Source: Deltaproteobacteria bacterium (GTDB lineage Bacteria > Desulfobacterota > Desulfuromonadia > Geobacterales > Pseudopelobacteraceae). From it: a stretch of 36,444 bases of DNA. The stretch is from positions 1 to 36,444 of the forward strand of contig JAFLLC010000135.1 of assembly GCA_019162745.1 (NCBI GenBank), in the 5' to 3' direction. Below the pieces are notes generated by a model that was not told the origin of the DNA, ran no database searches, and worked only from the letters and a program-made list of their open reading frames with translations. The number at the start of each line of letters is the position of its first letter. Position 1 is the stretch's first letter. The position numbers were made by a program, and so were the translations under genes. This document shows, piece by piece, positions 25,332 to 34,027 of this stretch.

Positions 25332-26759
25332 ATGATCATACACAAAAACGGCTGGGTTCATAATCTGCTCCTGTCGCTTTCCAGGCGGGCGGAGCAGTCT
25401 GAAAAAGACGGCCTCATGCTGGAGGATGCCCTGGGACATGCCTACGAAGGTTTAATTATTACCGATGCGAATGGCGTTATATTGAAGGTTAACGAGGCAT
25501 ACGCCCACTTTCTTGAAACAAAAATCAGTGATCTGGTCGGCAAGCAGGTTACCGACGTGATCGAGAATACCCGTATGCATCTGGTGGCTAAAAACGGTGT
25601 TGCCGAGATTGCGCAGTTGCAGAAGATCAAGGGGCATGAAATGATCTGCAGCCGCATTCCGATCATCGAAAACGGGAGCGTGGTTGCTGTCGTCGGCAAG
25701 GTCATGTTTCAAAACATTGAAGATCTCTTCTCGTTTACCGAAAACTTCAAGAAGCTTAAGACAGAGCTGGAGTTTTACAAAAGGGAACTCAGCAAACATC
25801 TGAGCGCCAAGTACTCATTCGACCATATCATAGGCATCAGCAAAGAGCTGGAGTGGGTCAAGGACCTCGGCCGGAGGGTGGCGATGAGCACCACTACCGT
25901 ACTGCTGAAGGGGGAGAGCGGCACCGGCAAGGAACTGTTTGCTCACGCCATACATAACGCCAGTCCACGGGCATTCGGCCCGTTTATAAAGGTCAATTGC
26001 GCCGCCATTCCGGAAACGCTCTTCGAGTCCGAGCTGTTCGGTTACCGGGAAGGTGCTTTTACCGGGGCGCAGAAAAAGGGGAAAAAGGGGAAGTTTGCCC
26101 TGGCAGATAAGGGGACGATCTTTCTGGATGAGATCAGTGAACTGCCGCTGACGATGCAGGTGAAGCTGCTGCGGGTACTCCAGGAAAAGGAGATTGAGCC
26201 GGTCGGTGCAGAGGCTTCCGAGGCGGTGGATGTACGGATAATTGCCGCTTCAAACCGTGATCTGGAAACGCTGGTCAAGGGCGGCCTGTTCCGCCATGAT
26301 CTGTATTATCGCCTCAATGTGGTCATGCTGGAGATCCCGCCACTTCGGAGCCGCCGTGATGATGTCCCGCTGCTGATCCAGTTTCACCTCCGCCAACTGG
26401 AGAAGGAGACCGGTATTCCGGTGGAAGGGGTCGAGCCTGATGTTGCCGAGATCCTCAAGCAGTATGACTGGCCGGGCAATGTAAGGGAACTGCGTAATGT
26501 TCTCGAACAGGCGCTTTACGTAAAAGTCGGCACCACAATTACGCGTAATGATATCCCGGGGGCTCTTGTCAAAGGGGTCGGTGCTTCGTCATCGCCGGAA
26601 ACCTGTCGCAGCCTGAAGTTTATTACCCGGCTGGCCGAAGAGGAGGCTATCCGGACAGCCATCCGCGAGGAGAAGGGGAACAAACAGGCGGTTGCCGCCC
26701 GGCTCGGGATAAGCAAGTCATCGCTTTATGCCAAAGTTTGCCAGTTTGACATCGGGTAG
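25332..26759 (+). CDS. PAS-domain sigma-54-dependent transcriptional activator
   Basis: This enhancer-binding protein of 475 residues opens promoters with sigma-54 RNA polymerase. An N-terminal PAS domain covers about residues 30-130 ([20 protein letters not shown]), then a coiled segment at about 138-158. The AAA+ domain has Walker A GESGTGKE at 194-201, the sigma-54-contact loop GAFTGA at 241-246 and Walker B FLDE at 264-267. A Fis-type helix-turn-helix lies at 445-470 ([20 protein letters not shown]). There is no receiver domain, so it probably senses a ligand or redox cue directly. GGAG at 25322-25325 supports the ATG at 25332. It lies immediately upstream of three dyad sites and a sigma-54 promoter, so the downstream operon is its likely target. 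Confidence 0.92.
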   Translation: MIIHKNGWVHNLLLSLSRRAEQSEKDGLMLEDALGHAYEGLIITDANGVILKVNEAYAHFLETKISDLVGKQVTDVIENTRMHLVAKNGVAEIAQLQKIKGHEMICSRIPIIENGSVVAVVGKVMFQNIEDLFSFTENFKKLKTELEFYKRELSKHLSAKYSFDHIIGISKELEWVKDLGRRVAMSTTTVLLKGESGTGKELFAHAIHNASPRAFGPFIKVNCAAIPETLFESELFGYREGAFTGAQKKGKKGKFALADKGTIFLDEISELPLTMQVKLLRVLQEKEIEPVGAEASEAVDVRIIAASNRDLETLVKGGLFRHDLYYRLNVVMLEIPPLRSRRDDVPLLIQFHLRQLEKETGIPVEGVEPDVAEILKQYDWPGNVRELRNVLEQALYVKVGTTITRNDIPGALVKGVGASSSPETCRSLKFITRLAEEEAIRTAIREEKGNKQAVAARLGISKSSLYAKVCQFDIG

Positions 26760-26788
26760 TAATTGCAGTAAGGAATTACAATCATCAA

Positions 26789-26812
26789 CTAATTCCAAAA
26801 TATCGGAATTAG
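26789..26812 (+). promoter_or_regulatory. Candidate activator site 1 (perfect inverted repeat)
   Basis: CTAATTCC (26789-26796), 8-nt spacer, GGAATTAG (26805-26812): both 8-nt arms match exactly. The centre is at 26800.5, about 276 bp before the predicted transcription start. It begins 30 nt after the stop codon of the activator gene. Confidence 0.65.
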
Positions 26813-26828
26813 CTCCAAAATATTGGAA
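26813..26828 (+). promoter_or_regulatory. Candidate activator site 2
   Basis: CTCCAAAATATTGGAA differs from the core of site 1 (TTCCAAAATATCGGAA) at two bases and is centred at 26820.5, exactly 20 bp, about two helical turns, from it. Side-by-side sites on one DNA face suit cooperative binding. Confidence 0.62.
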
Positions 26829-26929
26829 CCTTCCGGTGCTGGTAAATAATATGCTTTAGAAACGGTATCTTGAATAACCATCCCCCATGTAAAACCGCAC
26901 AAGTAAATCTCCTGTTCTCTGCCAGTTTG

Positions 26930-26944
26930 TCCAATTTTCTGGAA
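26930..26944 (+). promoter_or_regulatory. Candidate activator site 3
   Basis: TCCAATTTTCTGGAA keeps the TCC-N8-GGAA layout of sites 1 and 2, with a different spacer. The centre is 116 bp from site 2 (about 11 turns) and about 115 bp upstream of the -24 element. Confidence 0.45.
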
Positions 26945-27050
26945 TATCGGCGCTCTCCTGTTTGATTGGTTACACTGTTTTGTCATTACGGTAATAAAAA
27001 AAGCTTATATTGCAGTATGTTATATATTATTGCTGAAGCGCTGTGGCGTA

Positions 27051-27066
27051 TGGCATGGCACTTGCT
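27051..27066 (+). promoter_or_regulatory. Sigma-54 promoter of the usp-liv-sco-thl-bdh operon
   Basis: TGGCATG-GCAC-TTGCT matches TGGCACG-N4-TTGCW with one mismatch and exact GG-N10-GC spacing (GG 27052-27053, GC 27064-27065). Transcription would start near 27077, 26 nt before the usp ATG. This is the best -24/-12 match I found in the window. Confidence 0.82.
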
Positions 27067-27102
27067 TTATTTTTGTATAAATCTGTTTTATTTGGAGCCG
27101 TC

Positions 27103-27897
27103 ATGAGTATCAAAGATATTCTCCTGCATCTGGACGATTCTCCCGCCTGTGAACGAAGGATTGATGTTGCCTTGACTCTGGCGCAGACACATGGCGCGCG
27201 GGTAACGGGACTCTCAATCGTGACCTACGAATATTATCAGCCGCACTATCAACATACTGAAGAAAAAATAGCGGCTGTCTGCGCGCTGCTGGGAGTGAAA
27301 GCAGAGGCTGCCGGCATCGAGGTGGTATGTCGCAGTATCGAATCAAGCGTGGTAGGTGTGGGGGCGCGCGAACTGCTGATCCGCGCGTCGCACTGCAGTG
27401 ATCTGATTGTCGTCGGCCAGGAATCACGCCGGACAACTCGCGCTTCATCTTTAGTAGAGCCACTTGTGACAGGTGGAGGGCGACCGGTGCTTGTTGTACC
27501 TGCAGCAGGCGCTTTTTCCACCGTCGGCTCGCGCGTTCTGGTGGCCTGGAAGAACGGCCGGGAGGCGGCCCGTGCGCTGCATGATGCGATGCCGATCCTG
27601 CAGCAGGCAGAACAGGTGACGTTGCTGGCGATCGCTTCCGGGGAAGAGTCTAGTCAGTACAGCTGGGAGGGGATACAGGAGCATCTTCAGCGTCATGGCA
27701 TCGTGGCCCGGTCTGAAATTCAGCCTGTTACCTCGGCTTCCCTGGCGGACAGCCTGCTGAACCAATCCTGTGAAGGTGGTTACGATCTGCTGGTGATGGG
27801 CGCCTATTACCAGGGACCCCGCGGCGGATCACATTTTGGCAAGGTAGCAGGCCAGATTCTTCGGGAGATGACTATCCCGGTTTTAATGTCCCATTAG
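27103..27897 (+). CDS. Tandem universal stress protein (UspA family)
   Basis: This is a cytoplasmic protein with two Usp folds in 264 residues. The first starts at MSIKDILLHLDDSPACERRI, the second near GSRVLVAWKNGREAARALHD at about 145. The C-terminus carries YDLLVMGAYYQGPRGGSHFG, close to the nucleotide-binding GxxG-9-G(S/T) motif of ATP-binding Usps. The start at 27103 is required because upstream in-frame codons overlap the sigma-54 promoter; GGAG at 27094-27097 supports it. As first gene of the operon it may help cells cope with the switch to, or stress from, the imported acid. This role is inference. Confidence 0.85.
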   Translation: MSIKDILLHLDDSPACERRIDVALTLAQTHGARVTGLSIVTYEYYQPHYQHTEEKIAAVCALLGVKAEAAGIEVVCRSIESSVVGVGARELLIRASHCSDLIVVGQESRRTTRASSLVEPLVTGGGRPVLVVPAAGAFSTVGSRVLVAWKNGREAARALHDAMPILQQAEQVTLLAIASGEESSQYSWEGIQEHLQRHGIVARSEIQPVTSASLADSLLNQSCEGGYDLLVMGAYYQGPRGGSHFGKVAGQILREMTIPVLMSH

Positions 27898-27937
27898 TGC
27901 AAAAGAATAGGTGTTACAAGAACCAGGAGCGAAGCAG

Positions 27938-28690
27938 ATGACGGATCATATTCTCGAAACAAAAAATCTGTCCAAGGAATTCAAAGGGTTCACAGCTGTT
28001 TCTGCCGTTAACCTGCAGATTCAGCGTGGCCATATACACGCTCTGATCGGACCGAACGGCGCCGGTAAGACCACCGTTTTCAATCTCCTCACTAAATTCC
28101 TCATACCGACCGCCGGCAGTATCCATTTCAACGGTACTGACATCACGAGTGAAAAATCGGCCGATATTGCCATGCGCGGAATTGTCCGTTCTTTCCAGAT
28201 ATCGGCGGTCTTCCCGAATCTGACCCCTTTGGAGAATGTGCGGCTGGCGCTGCAGCGCAAGCTCGGTATTTCCTATCATTTCTGGAAATCGGACTCCATT
28301 CTTAACCAGTTGGATGAGCGGGCGATGGAACTGCTGGATGCGGTAGGTCTGGCTGAATTCGCCGGAGAGGTCACCGCTGAGTTGGCGTACGGGCGGAAAC
28401 GGGCTCTGGAGATTGCCACAACGCTGGCGCTTGATCCTGAGTTGATGCTGCTGGATGAACCGACCCAGGGGATGGGGGTCGAAGATGTGGATAAAATAAC
28501 CGCGCTGGTGAAGAAGGTTTCCGCTAACCGCACCATCTTGATGGTTGAGCACAATCTTAAGGTTGTGGCAACGCTGGCAGACAGGATAACTGTCCTCCAG
28601 CGGGGGGCGATACTCGCTGAAGGGGCATACGCGGAAGTGTCTCAAGATCCGCAGGTTTTGGAAGCGTATATGGGGAGTGCTCATGAGTGA
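27938..28690 (+). CDS. livG: Branched-chain-type ABC transporter ATP-binding protein LivG
   Basis: This is one of two ATPases of a HAAT-type (hydrophobic amino acid/amide) importer. The 250-residue product has Walker A GPNGAGKTT, a Q-loop in RSFQISAVFPNLT, the LivG-type signature LAYGRKRALEIATTLALDP, and Walker B LMLLDEPTQGMGVED. AGGAG at 27925-27929 supports the ATG at 27938; a GTG farther up is less likely. It lies 40 nt after usp and overlaps livF by 8 nt. HAAT importers also carry amides, organic acids and aromatic acids, so amino acid import is not certain here. Confidence 0.9.
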   Translation: MTDHILETKNLSKEFKGFTAVSAVNLQIQRGHIHALIGPNGAGKTTVFNLLTKFLIPTAGSIHFNGTDITSEKSADIAMRGIVRSFQISAVFPNLTPLENVRLALQRKLGISYHFWKSDSILNQLDERAMELLDAVGLAEFAGEVTAELAYGRKRALEIATTLALDPELMLLDEPTQGMGVEDVDKITALVKKVSANRTILMVEHNLKVVATLADRITVLQRGAILAEGAYAEVSQDPQVLEAYMGSAHE

Positions 28691-29399
28691 ATCTGAACAC
28701 AAAGAGATGCTGCGGATAACTGATCTGCACGCTTTTTATGGTGAATCCCACATCCTCCACGGCATCGATCTGACCGTCGGAGAGGGAGAAGTCGTCACGC
28801 TTCTGGGGCGAAACGGTGCCGGGCGAACCACGATTCTCAAGTCGATCATCGGGCTGGTCGGGCGGCGGAGCGGTTCTATCACAATCAACGGCGTTGAAAC
28901 CGTCACGATGCCGACTCACAAGATCGCCCACCTCGGTATCGGATACTGTCCTGAAGAACGCGGAATCTTTTCCAGCCTGAATGTTGAAGAAAATCTGCTG
29001 TTGCCGCCGGTTGTAAAAGAGGGAGGCATGTCACTCCCGGAAATTTACGCGATGTTCCCCAATCTGCTGGAGAGGCGGAGCAGTATGGGAACCAGGCTTT
29101 CGGGCGGAGAACAGCAGATGCTGGCAATGGCGAGGATTCTGCGCACCGGGGCGAAACTCCTGCTGCTGGATGAAATTACCGAAGGACTGGCGCCGGTAAT
29201 AGTTCAGACCCTGGGACGGCTCATCGGCCAGTTGAAGGAAAAAGGCTTCACTATCATTCTGGTGGAGCAGAATTTCCATTTTGCCGCTGACCTGGCTGAC
29301 CGCCATTATGTGATTGATCACGGCGTTATAGCAGAGATGATAACCAGGGACGAACTTGGCTCCAGCAGGGAGAAACTTAACCGATACCTGGGCGTCTGA
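28683..29399 (+). CDS. livF: Branched-chain-type ABC transporter ATP-binding protein LivF
   Basis: This is the second ATPase of the importer, with 238 residues. The Walker A reads GRNGAGRTT: arginine stands where the nucleotide-binding lysine is expected. The codon at that point is CGA, so a single sequencing error to lysine (AAA or AAG) is unlikely. The signature LSGGEQQMLAMARIL and Walker B LLLLDEITEGLAP are otherwise normal. GGGGAG at 28672-28677 precedes the ATG at 28683. The gene overlaps livG by 8 nt. I believe some LivF homologues carry the same change, so it may be a subfamily trait in which one ATP site is weakened. Confidence 0.9.
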   Translation: MSESEHKEMLRITDLHAFYGESHILHGIDLTVGEGEVVTLLGRNGAGRTTILKSIIGLVGRRSGSITINGVETVTMPTHKIAHLGIGYCPEERGIFSSLNVEENLLLPPVVKEGGMSLPEIYAMFPNLLERRSSMGTRLSGGEQQMLAMARILRTGAKLLLLDEITEGLAPVIVQTLGRLIGQLKEKGFTIILVEQNFHFAADLADRHYVIDHGVIAEMITRDELGSSREKLNRYLGV

Positions 29400-29429
29400 T
29401 CAGGTATACAAACTGAAAGGGGAATCTGT

Positions 29430-30653
29430 ATGAAAAATCTGTTTTCAAACGTAGCAATGACAGTCGCCGTATTGGCAATGACAAGTGGAATGGCTGGCGC
29501 GGCAAGCAAAGGGGTTTCAGACGGCGTAGTCAAAATCGGGGTGCTGACCGACATGTCCGGTGTCTACTCAACCCTCGGGGGAAAAGGGACTCAGGTCGGC
29601 GTAGAAATGGCGGTCAAGGACTTTGGCGGCAAGGTACTCGGCAAGCCGATTCAGGTTATTGGCGCCGACCATCAGAACAAGGCCGATATCGCCTCTGCCA
29701 AGGCCCGTGAATGGATTGATAATGAAAAAGTGGACATGATTACCGGCCTGCTGAATTCAGGCTGCGCCCTGGCGGTGCAGAAACTTGCGGGAGACAAGAA
29801 AAGGATCACGATGAACACCGGCGCGGGCAGCACTGATCTTACCAATAAAGCCTGCACTCCGTACAGTATCCACTACGTGTATGACACCTACGCAACCGGC
29901 AAGGTAACGGCCCAGGCTATTGTTCCAACCGGGGGCAAAAGCTGGTTCTTTATCACCGCCGATTATGCCTTTGGTCATTCTCTGGAGCAGAACACGACGA
30001 ACTTTGTGAAAAAAATGGGCGGCAAAGTGCTCGGCTCGGTGCGTCACCCTCTTTCTACCTCTGATTTTTCATCGTACCTGCTCCAGGCCCAGTCATCAGG
30101 GGCCCAGATCATCGGTCTGGCTAATGCCGGCGGCGATACAATCAATGCGATAAAGCAGGCGCGGGAGTTCGGCATCGACAAGAAGGGGCAGAAACTGGTC
30201 GGCCTGCTGGTATTCGATACCGACATAAAGAGCCTCGGTTTGAACGTTGCACAGGGAATGCAGTTCACTTCCGGCTTTTACTGGGATCGGGATAATGCCA
30301 CCCGCGCTTTTGCCAAGCGTTACTACGCCATCCACAAGGCGATGCCGACAATGGACCAGGCCGGAGCATATTCCGCCACGATGAACTACCTGAAGGCGAT
30401 CAAGGCTGCCGGTACCGATGATTCGGATGCGGTCATGGCAAAACTGAAATCCATGGATATCTCCGATTTCTTCGCTGTCCACGGCAAGATAAGGGCTGAC
30501 GGGCGGATGGTGCATGATATGTATCTGATGGAAGTGAAGAAACCTTCCGAGTCCAAGGGGGAATGGGATCTTCTCAAGATTGTAAAAACCGTTCCTGCCG
30601 CTGAGGCCTTTATGCCTCTCTCCGAGAGCACCTGTCCATTGGTTAAAAAGTAA
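29430..30653 (+). CDS. livK: ABC transporter periplasmic substrate-binding protein (LivK type)
   Basis: This soluble receptor of the importer is exported by a Sec signal peptide with likely cleavage after AGA near residue 25. The mature part begins with SDGVVKIGVLTDMSGVYSTL, the start of the Peripla_BP_6 (Leu/Ile/Val-binding) fold. The 407-residue length is on the long side of normal. Later segments (ITADYAFGHSLEQNTTNFVK) follow the fold and the C-terminus is hydrophilic. AAAGGGGA precedes the ATG. The binding pocket cannot be read by eye, so the ligand is inferred only from the catabolic genes downstream. Confidence 0.9.
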   Translation: MKNLFSNVAMTVAVLAMTSGMAGAASKGVSDGVVKIGVLTDMSGVYSTLGGKGTQVGVEMAVKDFGGKVLGKPIQVIGADHQNKADIASAKAREWIDNEKVDMITGLLNSGCALAVQKLAGDKKRITMNTGAGSTDLTNKACTPYSIHYVYDTYATGKVTAQAIVPTGGKSWFFITADYAFGHSLEQNTTNFVKKMGGKVLGSVRHPLSTSDFSSYLLQAQSSGAQIIGLANAGGDTINAIKQAREFGIDKKGQKLVGLLVFDTDIKSLGLNVAQGMQFTSGFYWDRDNATRAFAKRYYAIHKAMPTMDQAGAYSATMNYLKAIKAAGTDDSDAVMAKLKSMDISDFFAVHGKIRADGRMVHDMYLMEVKKPSESKGEWDLLKIVKTVPAAEAFMPLSESTCPLVKK

Positions 30654-30657
30654 GTCG

Positions 30658-30742
30658 AAATCCCCCCTAGCCCCCCTTTCGTAAAGGGGGGAATTTTAAG
30701 GCCTCCCCCTTTATGAAAGGGGGATTGAGGGGGATTTTTTTT
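30658..30742 (+). repeat. Two-hairpin C/G-rich palindromic repeat between livK and livH
   Basis: The outer arms AAATCCCCC (30658-30666) and GGGGGATTT (30729-30737) are complementary. Inside lie two hairpins: CCCCCCTTT/AAAGGGGGG (30671-30679 with 30683-30691, 3-nt loop) and CCCCCTTT/AAAGGGGG (30705-30712 with 30716-30723, 3-nt loop). Eight T residues follow the outer arm (30735-30742). The form resembles dispersed intergenic palindromes common in Geobacter-type genomes. In the mRNA it could act as a partial terminator or protect the livK 3' end. Confidence 0.85.
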
Positions 30743-30797
30743 GAATGTGAAAAGATGGCATTATTGAAGAGCAGATTTCATCACGAGGGAGCTGGTC

Positions 30798-31703
30798 ATG
30801 GATATATCCTTTCAGATGGTCATGTCGCAGGTTATGCTGGGCCTCAACAACGGTGTGTTTTACGCCATTCTGAGCCTCGGTCTGGCGGTTATTTTCGGCC
30901 TCCTGAACATTGTCAACTTTGCCCATGGCGCACTCTACATGCTGGGCGCGTATGTGGCGCTGCTCGGCTTTACCTCGCTGGGGCCGCTGCTCGGGATGCC
31001 GGACTTCCATCTCAATTACTGGGCGGCGCTGATCGTCTCTCCACTTGTGGTAGGTGCGTTCGGGATCGTGGTTGAACGGACCATGCTGCGCAGACTGTAC
31101 AAGTTTGACCACCTTTACGGCCTGCTGCTGACTTTCGGCCTGGCCCTCATTATCCAGGGGGTCTTTACCAATTTCTTTAATGTATCCGGTGACCCGTATG
31201 AAGCGAAACCGGAGATTCTGAACGGGGTGGTTAATCTCGGCTTTATGATGTTTCCGAAATACCGCCTCTGGGTAATTGTCGTCTCGCTGCTGGTCTGTTT
31301 CGGCACCTGGTATGTTATCGAGCGGACCAAGCTCGGCTCCTATCTTCGCGCCGGCACTGAAAATCCGGAACTGGTGAAGGCCTTCGGCGTCAACGTGCCG
31401 CTTATGATCACGCTGACATACGGTTATGGCGTGGCTCTGGCCGCCTTTGCCGGAGTGCTTGCCGCACCGATCTATTCAGTCAGTCCGGTTATGGGCTCGG
31501 AGATGATTATCACCGTGTTTGCCGTGGTCGTCATCGGCGGGATGGGTTCTATTATGGGTTCTATCGTTACCGGCCTGTTGCTCGGCATGGTGGAGGGTTT
31601 CACCAAAGTTGTGTATGCCCCTGCCTCCAGTACCGTTATCTTCCTGATCATGGTAATCGTTCTGCTGGTCAAGCCCGCCGGCCTGTTCGGGAAGGAGTCG
31701 TAA
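30798..31703 (+). CDS. livH: Branched-chain-type ABC transporter permease LivH
   Basis: This inner-membrane permease of the HAAT importer has 301 residues and about eight hydrophobic segments. Family motifs are GLNNGVFYAILSLGLAVIFG and NIVNFAHGALYMLGAYV near the N-terminus. AVVVIGGMGSIMGSIVTGLL near the C-terminus is the cytoplasmic coupling region. GAGGGAG lies upstream of the ATG. It is separated from livK by 144 nt holding the two-hairpin repeat, and livM begins directly after its stop. Confidence 0.92.
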   Translation: MDISFQMVMSQVMLGLNNGVFYAILSLGLAVIFGLLNIVNFAHGALYMLGAYVALLGFTSLGPLLGMPDFHLNYWAALIVSPLVVGAFGIVVERTMLRRLYKFDHLYGLLLTFGLALIIQGVFTNFFNVSGDPYEAKPEILNGVVNLGFMMFPKYRLWVIVVSLLVCFGTWYVIERTKLGSYLRAGTENPELVKAFGVNVPLMITLTYGYGVALAAFAGVLAAPIYSVSPVMGSEMIITVFAVVVIGGMGSIMGSIVTGLLLGMVEGFTKVVYAPASSTVIFLIMVIVLLVKPAGLFGKES

Positions 31704-32645
31704 ATGAACAAGTATGTCTGGTGCGCCCTTATACTCCTTGGTCTGCTGGCGCCGTTTGTTGTGTATCCGATATTCATGATGAAGCTGCTCTGCTTTGCGC
31801 TGTTTGCCTCCGCGTTCAACCTGCTGCTTGGCTACACCGGGCTTCTTTCCTTCGGACATGCCGCATTTTTCGGGGGGGCGTCTTATGTCACCGGCTATCT
31901 GGTTAAAAACAGCGGCCTGACTCCTGAATTAGGGGTTCTGGGCGGTACGCTCTTCGCCGCGCTGCTGGGGTACATCGTCGGCAGCCTCGCGATCCGGCGG
32001 CAGGGGATCTATTTTGCCATGGTGACTCTGGCCCTGGCACAAATTGTCTATTTTGTCGCACTCAAGGCCCCCTTTACCGGCGGTGAAGATGGCCTGCAAG
32101 GCATTCCCCGTGGCGATCTCTTCGGCCTGATCAACCTGGGACATGTGTACCATGTCGGTGGCAGCCCGCTCGGGCTCAACCTTTATTACTTCGTCTTCGT
32201 CATGTTCTGCCTTGGTTTCTGGGTCATTCACCGGACGATTCATTCACCCTTCGGCCAGGTGCTGAAGGCGATCCGTGAGAATGAACCGCGCGCGGTTTCA
32301 CTCGGGTACAAGGTGGATAGATTCAAGCTGATCGCTTTTGTCATCTCTGCGTCCCTGGCCGGAATGGCCGGTTCGCTCAAATCCCTGGTGTTCCAGCTCG
32401 CTTCACTGACCGATGTCAGCTGGCATACGTCCGGAGAAGTGGTCCTTATGACGCTTCTTGGCGGGGTCGGTACGGTGCTTGGGCCGCTGGCCGGCGCATT
32501 TACCGTGGTGACTCTCCAGTCAGAGCTGAGTTCGGTTGGCTCCTGGATAACTGTCATCATCGGCAGTATCTTTGTGATCTGCGTGCTGCTTTTCCGCCGC
32601 GGGTTTATCGGAGAACTGGGGCGCCTGTTGAAGCGGTCACTGTAA
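31704..32645 (+). CDS. livM: Branched-chain-type ABC transporter permease LivM
   Basis: This is the second permease of the importer, 313 residues with about nine hydrophobic segments. Family motifs include [20 protein letters not shown], the coupling segment [20 protein letters not shown], and [19 protein letters not shown]. The ATG follows the livH stop without a gap, with AAGGAG inside the end of livH. It completes a five-part importer with livG, livF, livK and livH. Confidence 0.92.
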   Translation: MNKYVWCALILLGLLAPFVVYPIFMMKLLCFALFASAFNLLLGYTGLLSFGHAAFFGGASYVTGYLVKNSGLTPELGVLGGTLFAALLGYIVGSLAIRRQGIYFAMVTLALAQIVYFVALKAPFTGGEDGLQGIPRGDLFGLINLGHVYHVGGSPLGLNLYYFVFVMFCLGFWVIHRTIHSPFGQVLKAIRENEPRAVSLGYKVDRFKLIAFVISASLAGMAGSLKSLVFQLASLTDVSWHTSGEVVLMTLLGGVGTVLGPLAGAFTVVTLQSELSSVGSWITVIIGSIFVICVLLFRRGFIGELGRLLKRSL

Positions 32646-32670
32646 ACATATTCGCTCAAGGAGGCAGCTG

Positions 32671-33369
32671 ATGGAGTGCAAAACAATACACGATGCGCTG
32701 GCATGGATTCCGGATGGTGCGACCCTGATGGTCGGCGGTTTCGGTCTGGTGGGGATACCGGAAAACCTGATCATCGGCTTACGGGATCTGGGAACCAGGG
32801 ATCTGACCGTGATTTCCAATAATTGCGGGGTTGATGACTGGGGGCTGGGGTTGCTGCTGCAGAACCGCCAGATAAAAAAGATGGTATCCTCATATGTTGG
32901 CGAGAACAAGGAGTTTGAGCGCCAGTACCTCTCGGGTGAGCTGGAGGTTGAGCTGGTGCCGCAGGGGACGCTGGCTGAGCGGTGCAGAGCCGGCGGAGCC
33001 GGCATTCCGGCCTTCTACACTCCGGCCGGTGTCGGCACCCCGATTGCCGAAGGGCGGGAAACCCGTTTTTTTAATGGCCGGGAATACCTGCTGGAAACCG
33101 CCCTGAGCGCTGACTTCTCACTGGTCAAGGGGTGGCGCAGCGACCTGATGGGGAACCTGCAGTATCGCAAAACCGCCCAAAACTTCAATCCGATGATGGC
33201 TGCCGCCGGACGGATAACCATCGCCGAGGTGGAAGAGGTGGTGGAGGTCGGCGCCATGGACCCCCATCATGTGCATACCCCCAGTATCTATGTCCAGCGC
33301 TTTATTTGCTGCAGTCACCAGGAGAGGCGGGTTGAACGCCGCACCGTGCGGAAAGGAGAGGGAGCATGA
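32671..33369 (+). CDS. 3-oxoacid CoA-transferase subunit A
   Basis: This is the alpha subunit of a two-subunit CoA-transferase (ScoA/AtoD type) that moves CoA to acetoacetate from succinyl-CoA or acetyl-CoA. The 232-residue length is typical. Family marks are [37 protein letters not shown] and [20 protein letters not shown]. The last two resemble the succinyl-CoA:3-ketoacid type more than E. coli AtoD, but the CoA donor cannot be fixed from sequence. AAGGAGG precedes the ATG. The stop overlaps the subunit B start as ATGA, as expected for a heteromeric pair. Confidence 0.9.
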   Translation: MECKTIHDALAWIPDGATLMVGGFGLVGIPENLIIGLRDLGTRDLTVISNNCGVDDWGLGLLLQNRQIKKMVSSYVGENKEFERQYLSGELEVELVPQGTLAERCRAGGAGIPAFYTPAGVGTPIAEGRETRFFNGREYLLETALSADFSLVKGWRSDLMGNLQYRKTAQNFNPMMAAAGRITIAEVEEVVEVGAMDPHHVHTPSIYVQRFICCSHQERRVERRTVRKGEGA

Positions 33370-34007
33370 GTTGGACACGCGAGCAGATAGCACAGCGGGC
33401 GGCCCAGGAGATTGAGGATGGCTTTTACGTCAATCTCGGGATCGGCATGCCGACTCTGGTGGCCAATTACATCCCGGAGGGCAAACGGGTAGTCTTTCAG
33501 TCGGAAAACGGGTTGCTCGGAATCGGCCCCTACCCTACCGAAGAAGAACTTGACCCTGACCTGATCAATGCCGGTAAGGAGACGGTCACCATGATACCGG
33601 GGGCGGCCCTGTTCAGCAGCGCCGAATCTTTCGCCATGATCCGGGGCGGCCATATTAATCTGGCCATTCTGGGTGGAATGGAGGTCTCGGCCGGAGGTGA
33701 TCTTGCCAACTGGGTCATTCCCGGCAAGATGGTCAAAGGAATGGGGGGGGCCATGGACCTGGTAAACGGCGCCCGCCGGATCGTGGTGATCATGGATCAT
33801 GTCAACAAAGAGGGCGAACCAAAGATTCTGAACAGCTGCAGCCTGCCGTTGACCGGCCGTGGGGTGGTCAACCGGATCATCACCGACCGGGCCGTGCTGG
33901 ATGTCACACCGGACGGACTGCGTCTGGTTGAGGTTGCGCCGGGGTATACCCCGGCTGAAATCCAGGCCTGCACAGAGCCGACCTTGATTATACCGCAGAC
34001 TCTCTGA
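33366..34007 (+). CDS. 3-oxoacid CoA-transferase subunit B
   Basis: This is the beta subunit of the CoA-transferase, carrying the catalytic glutamate E47 in the motif [10 protein letters not shown], which forms the glutamyl-CoA intermediate in this family. The 213-residue length is normal. [20 protein letters not shown] and [20 protein letters not shown] are conserved in ScoB/AtoA proteins. It is translationally coupled to subunit A by a 4-nt overlap and followed after 20 nt by the thiolase, which would cleave the acetoacetyl-CoA it makes. Confidence 0.92.
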   Translation: MSWTREQIAQRAAQEIEDGFYVNLGIGMPTLVANYIPEGKRVVFQSENGLLGIGPYPTEEELDPDLINAGKETVTMIPGAALFSSAESFAMIRGGHINLAILGGMEVSAGGDLANWVIPGKMVKGMGGAMDLVNGARRIVVIMDHVNKEGEPKILNSCSLPLTGRGVVNRIITDRAVLDVTPDGLRLVEVAPGYTPAEIQACTEPTLIIPQTL

Positions 34008-34027
34008 GCTAAAGGAGTTCTACTATT

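Larger units (their letters stand above)
26760..27102 (+). promoter_or_regulatory. Regulatory region of the hydroxybutyrate-type operon
   Basis: This 343-bp gap has no gene. It holds three TCC-N8-GGAA dyads (listed separately), an A/T-rich stretch at about 26990-27035 that could help DNA bend, and a -24/-12 promoter. A further lone GGAATTA half-site sits at 26772-26778. The layout of distal activator sites, bendable DNA and a sigma-54 promoter is the classic plan for an enhancer-binding protein target. Confidence 0.7.
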
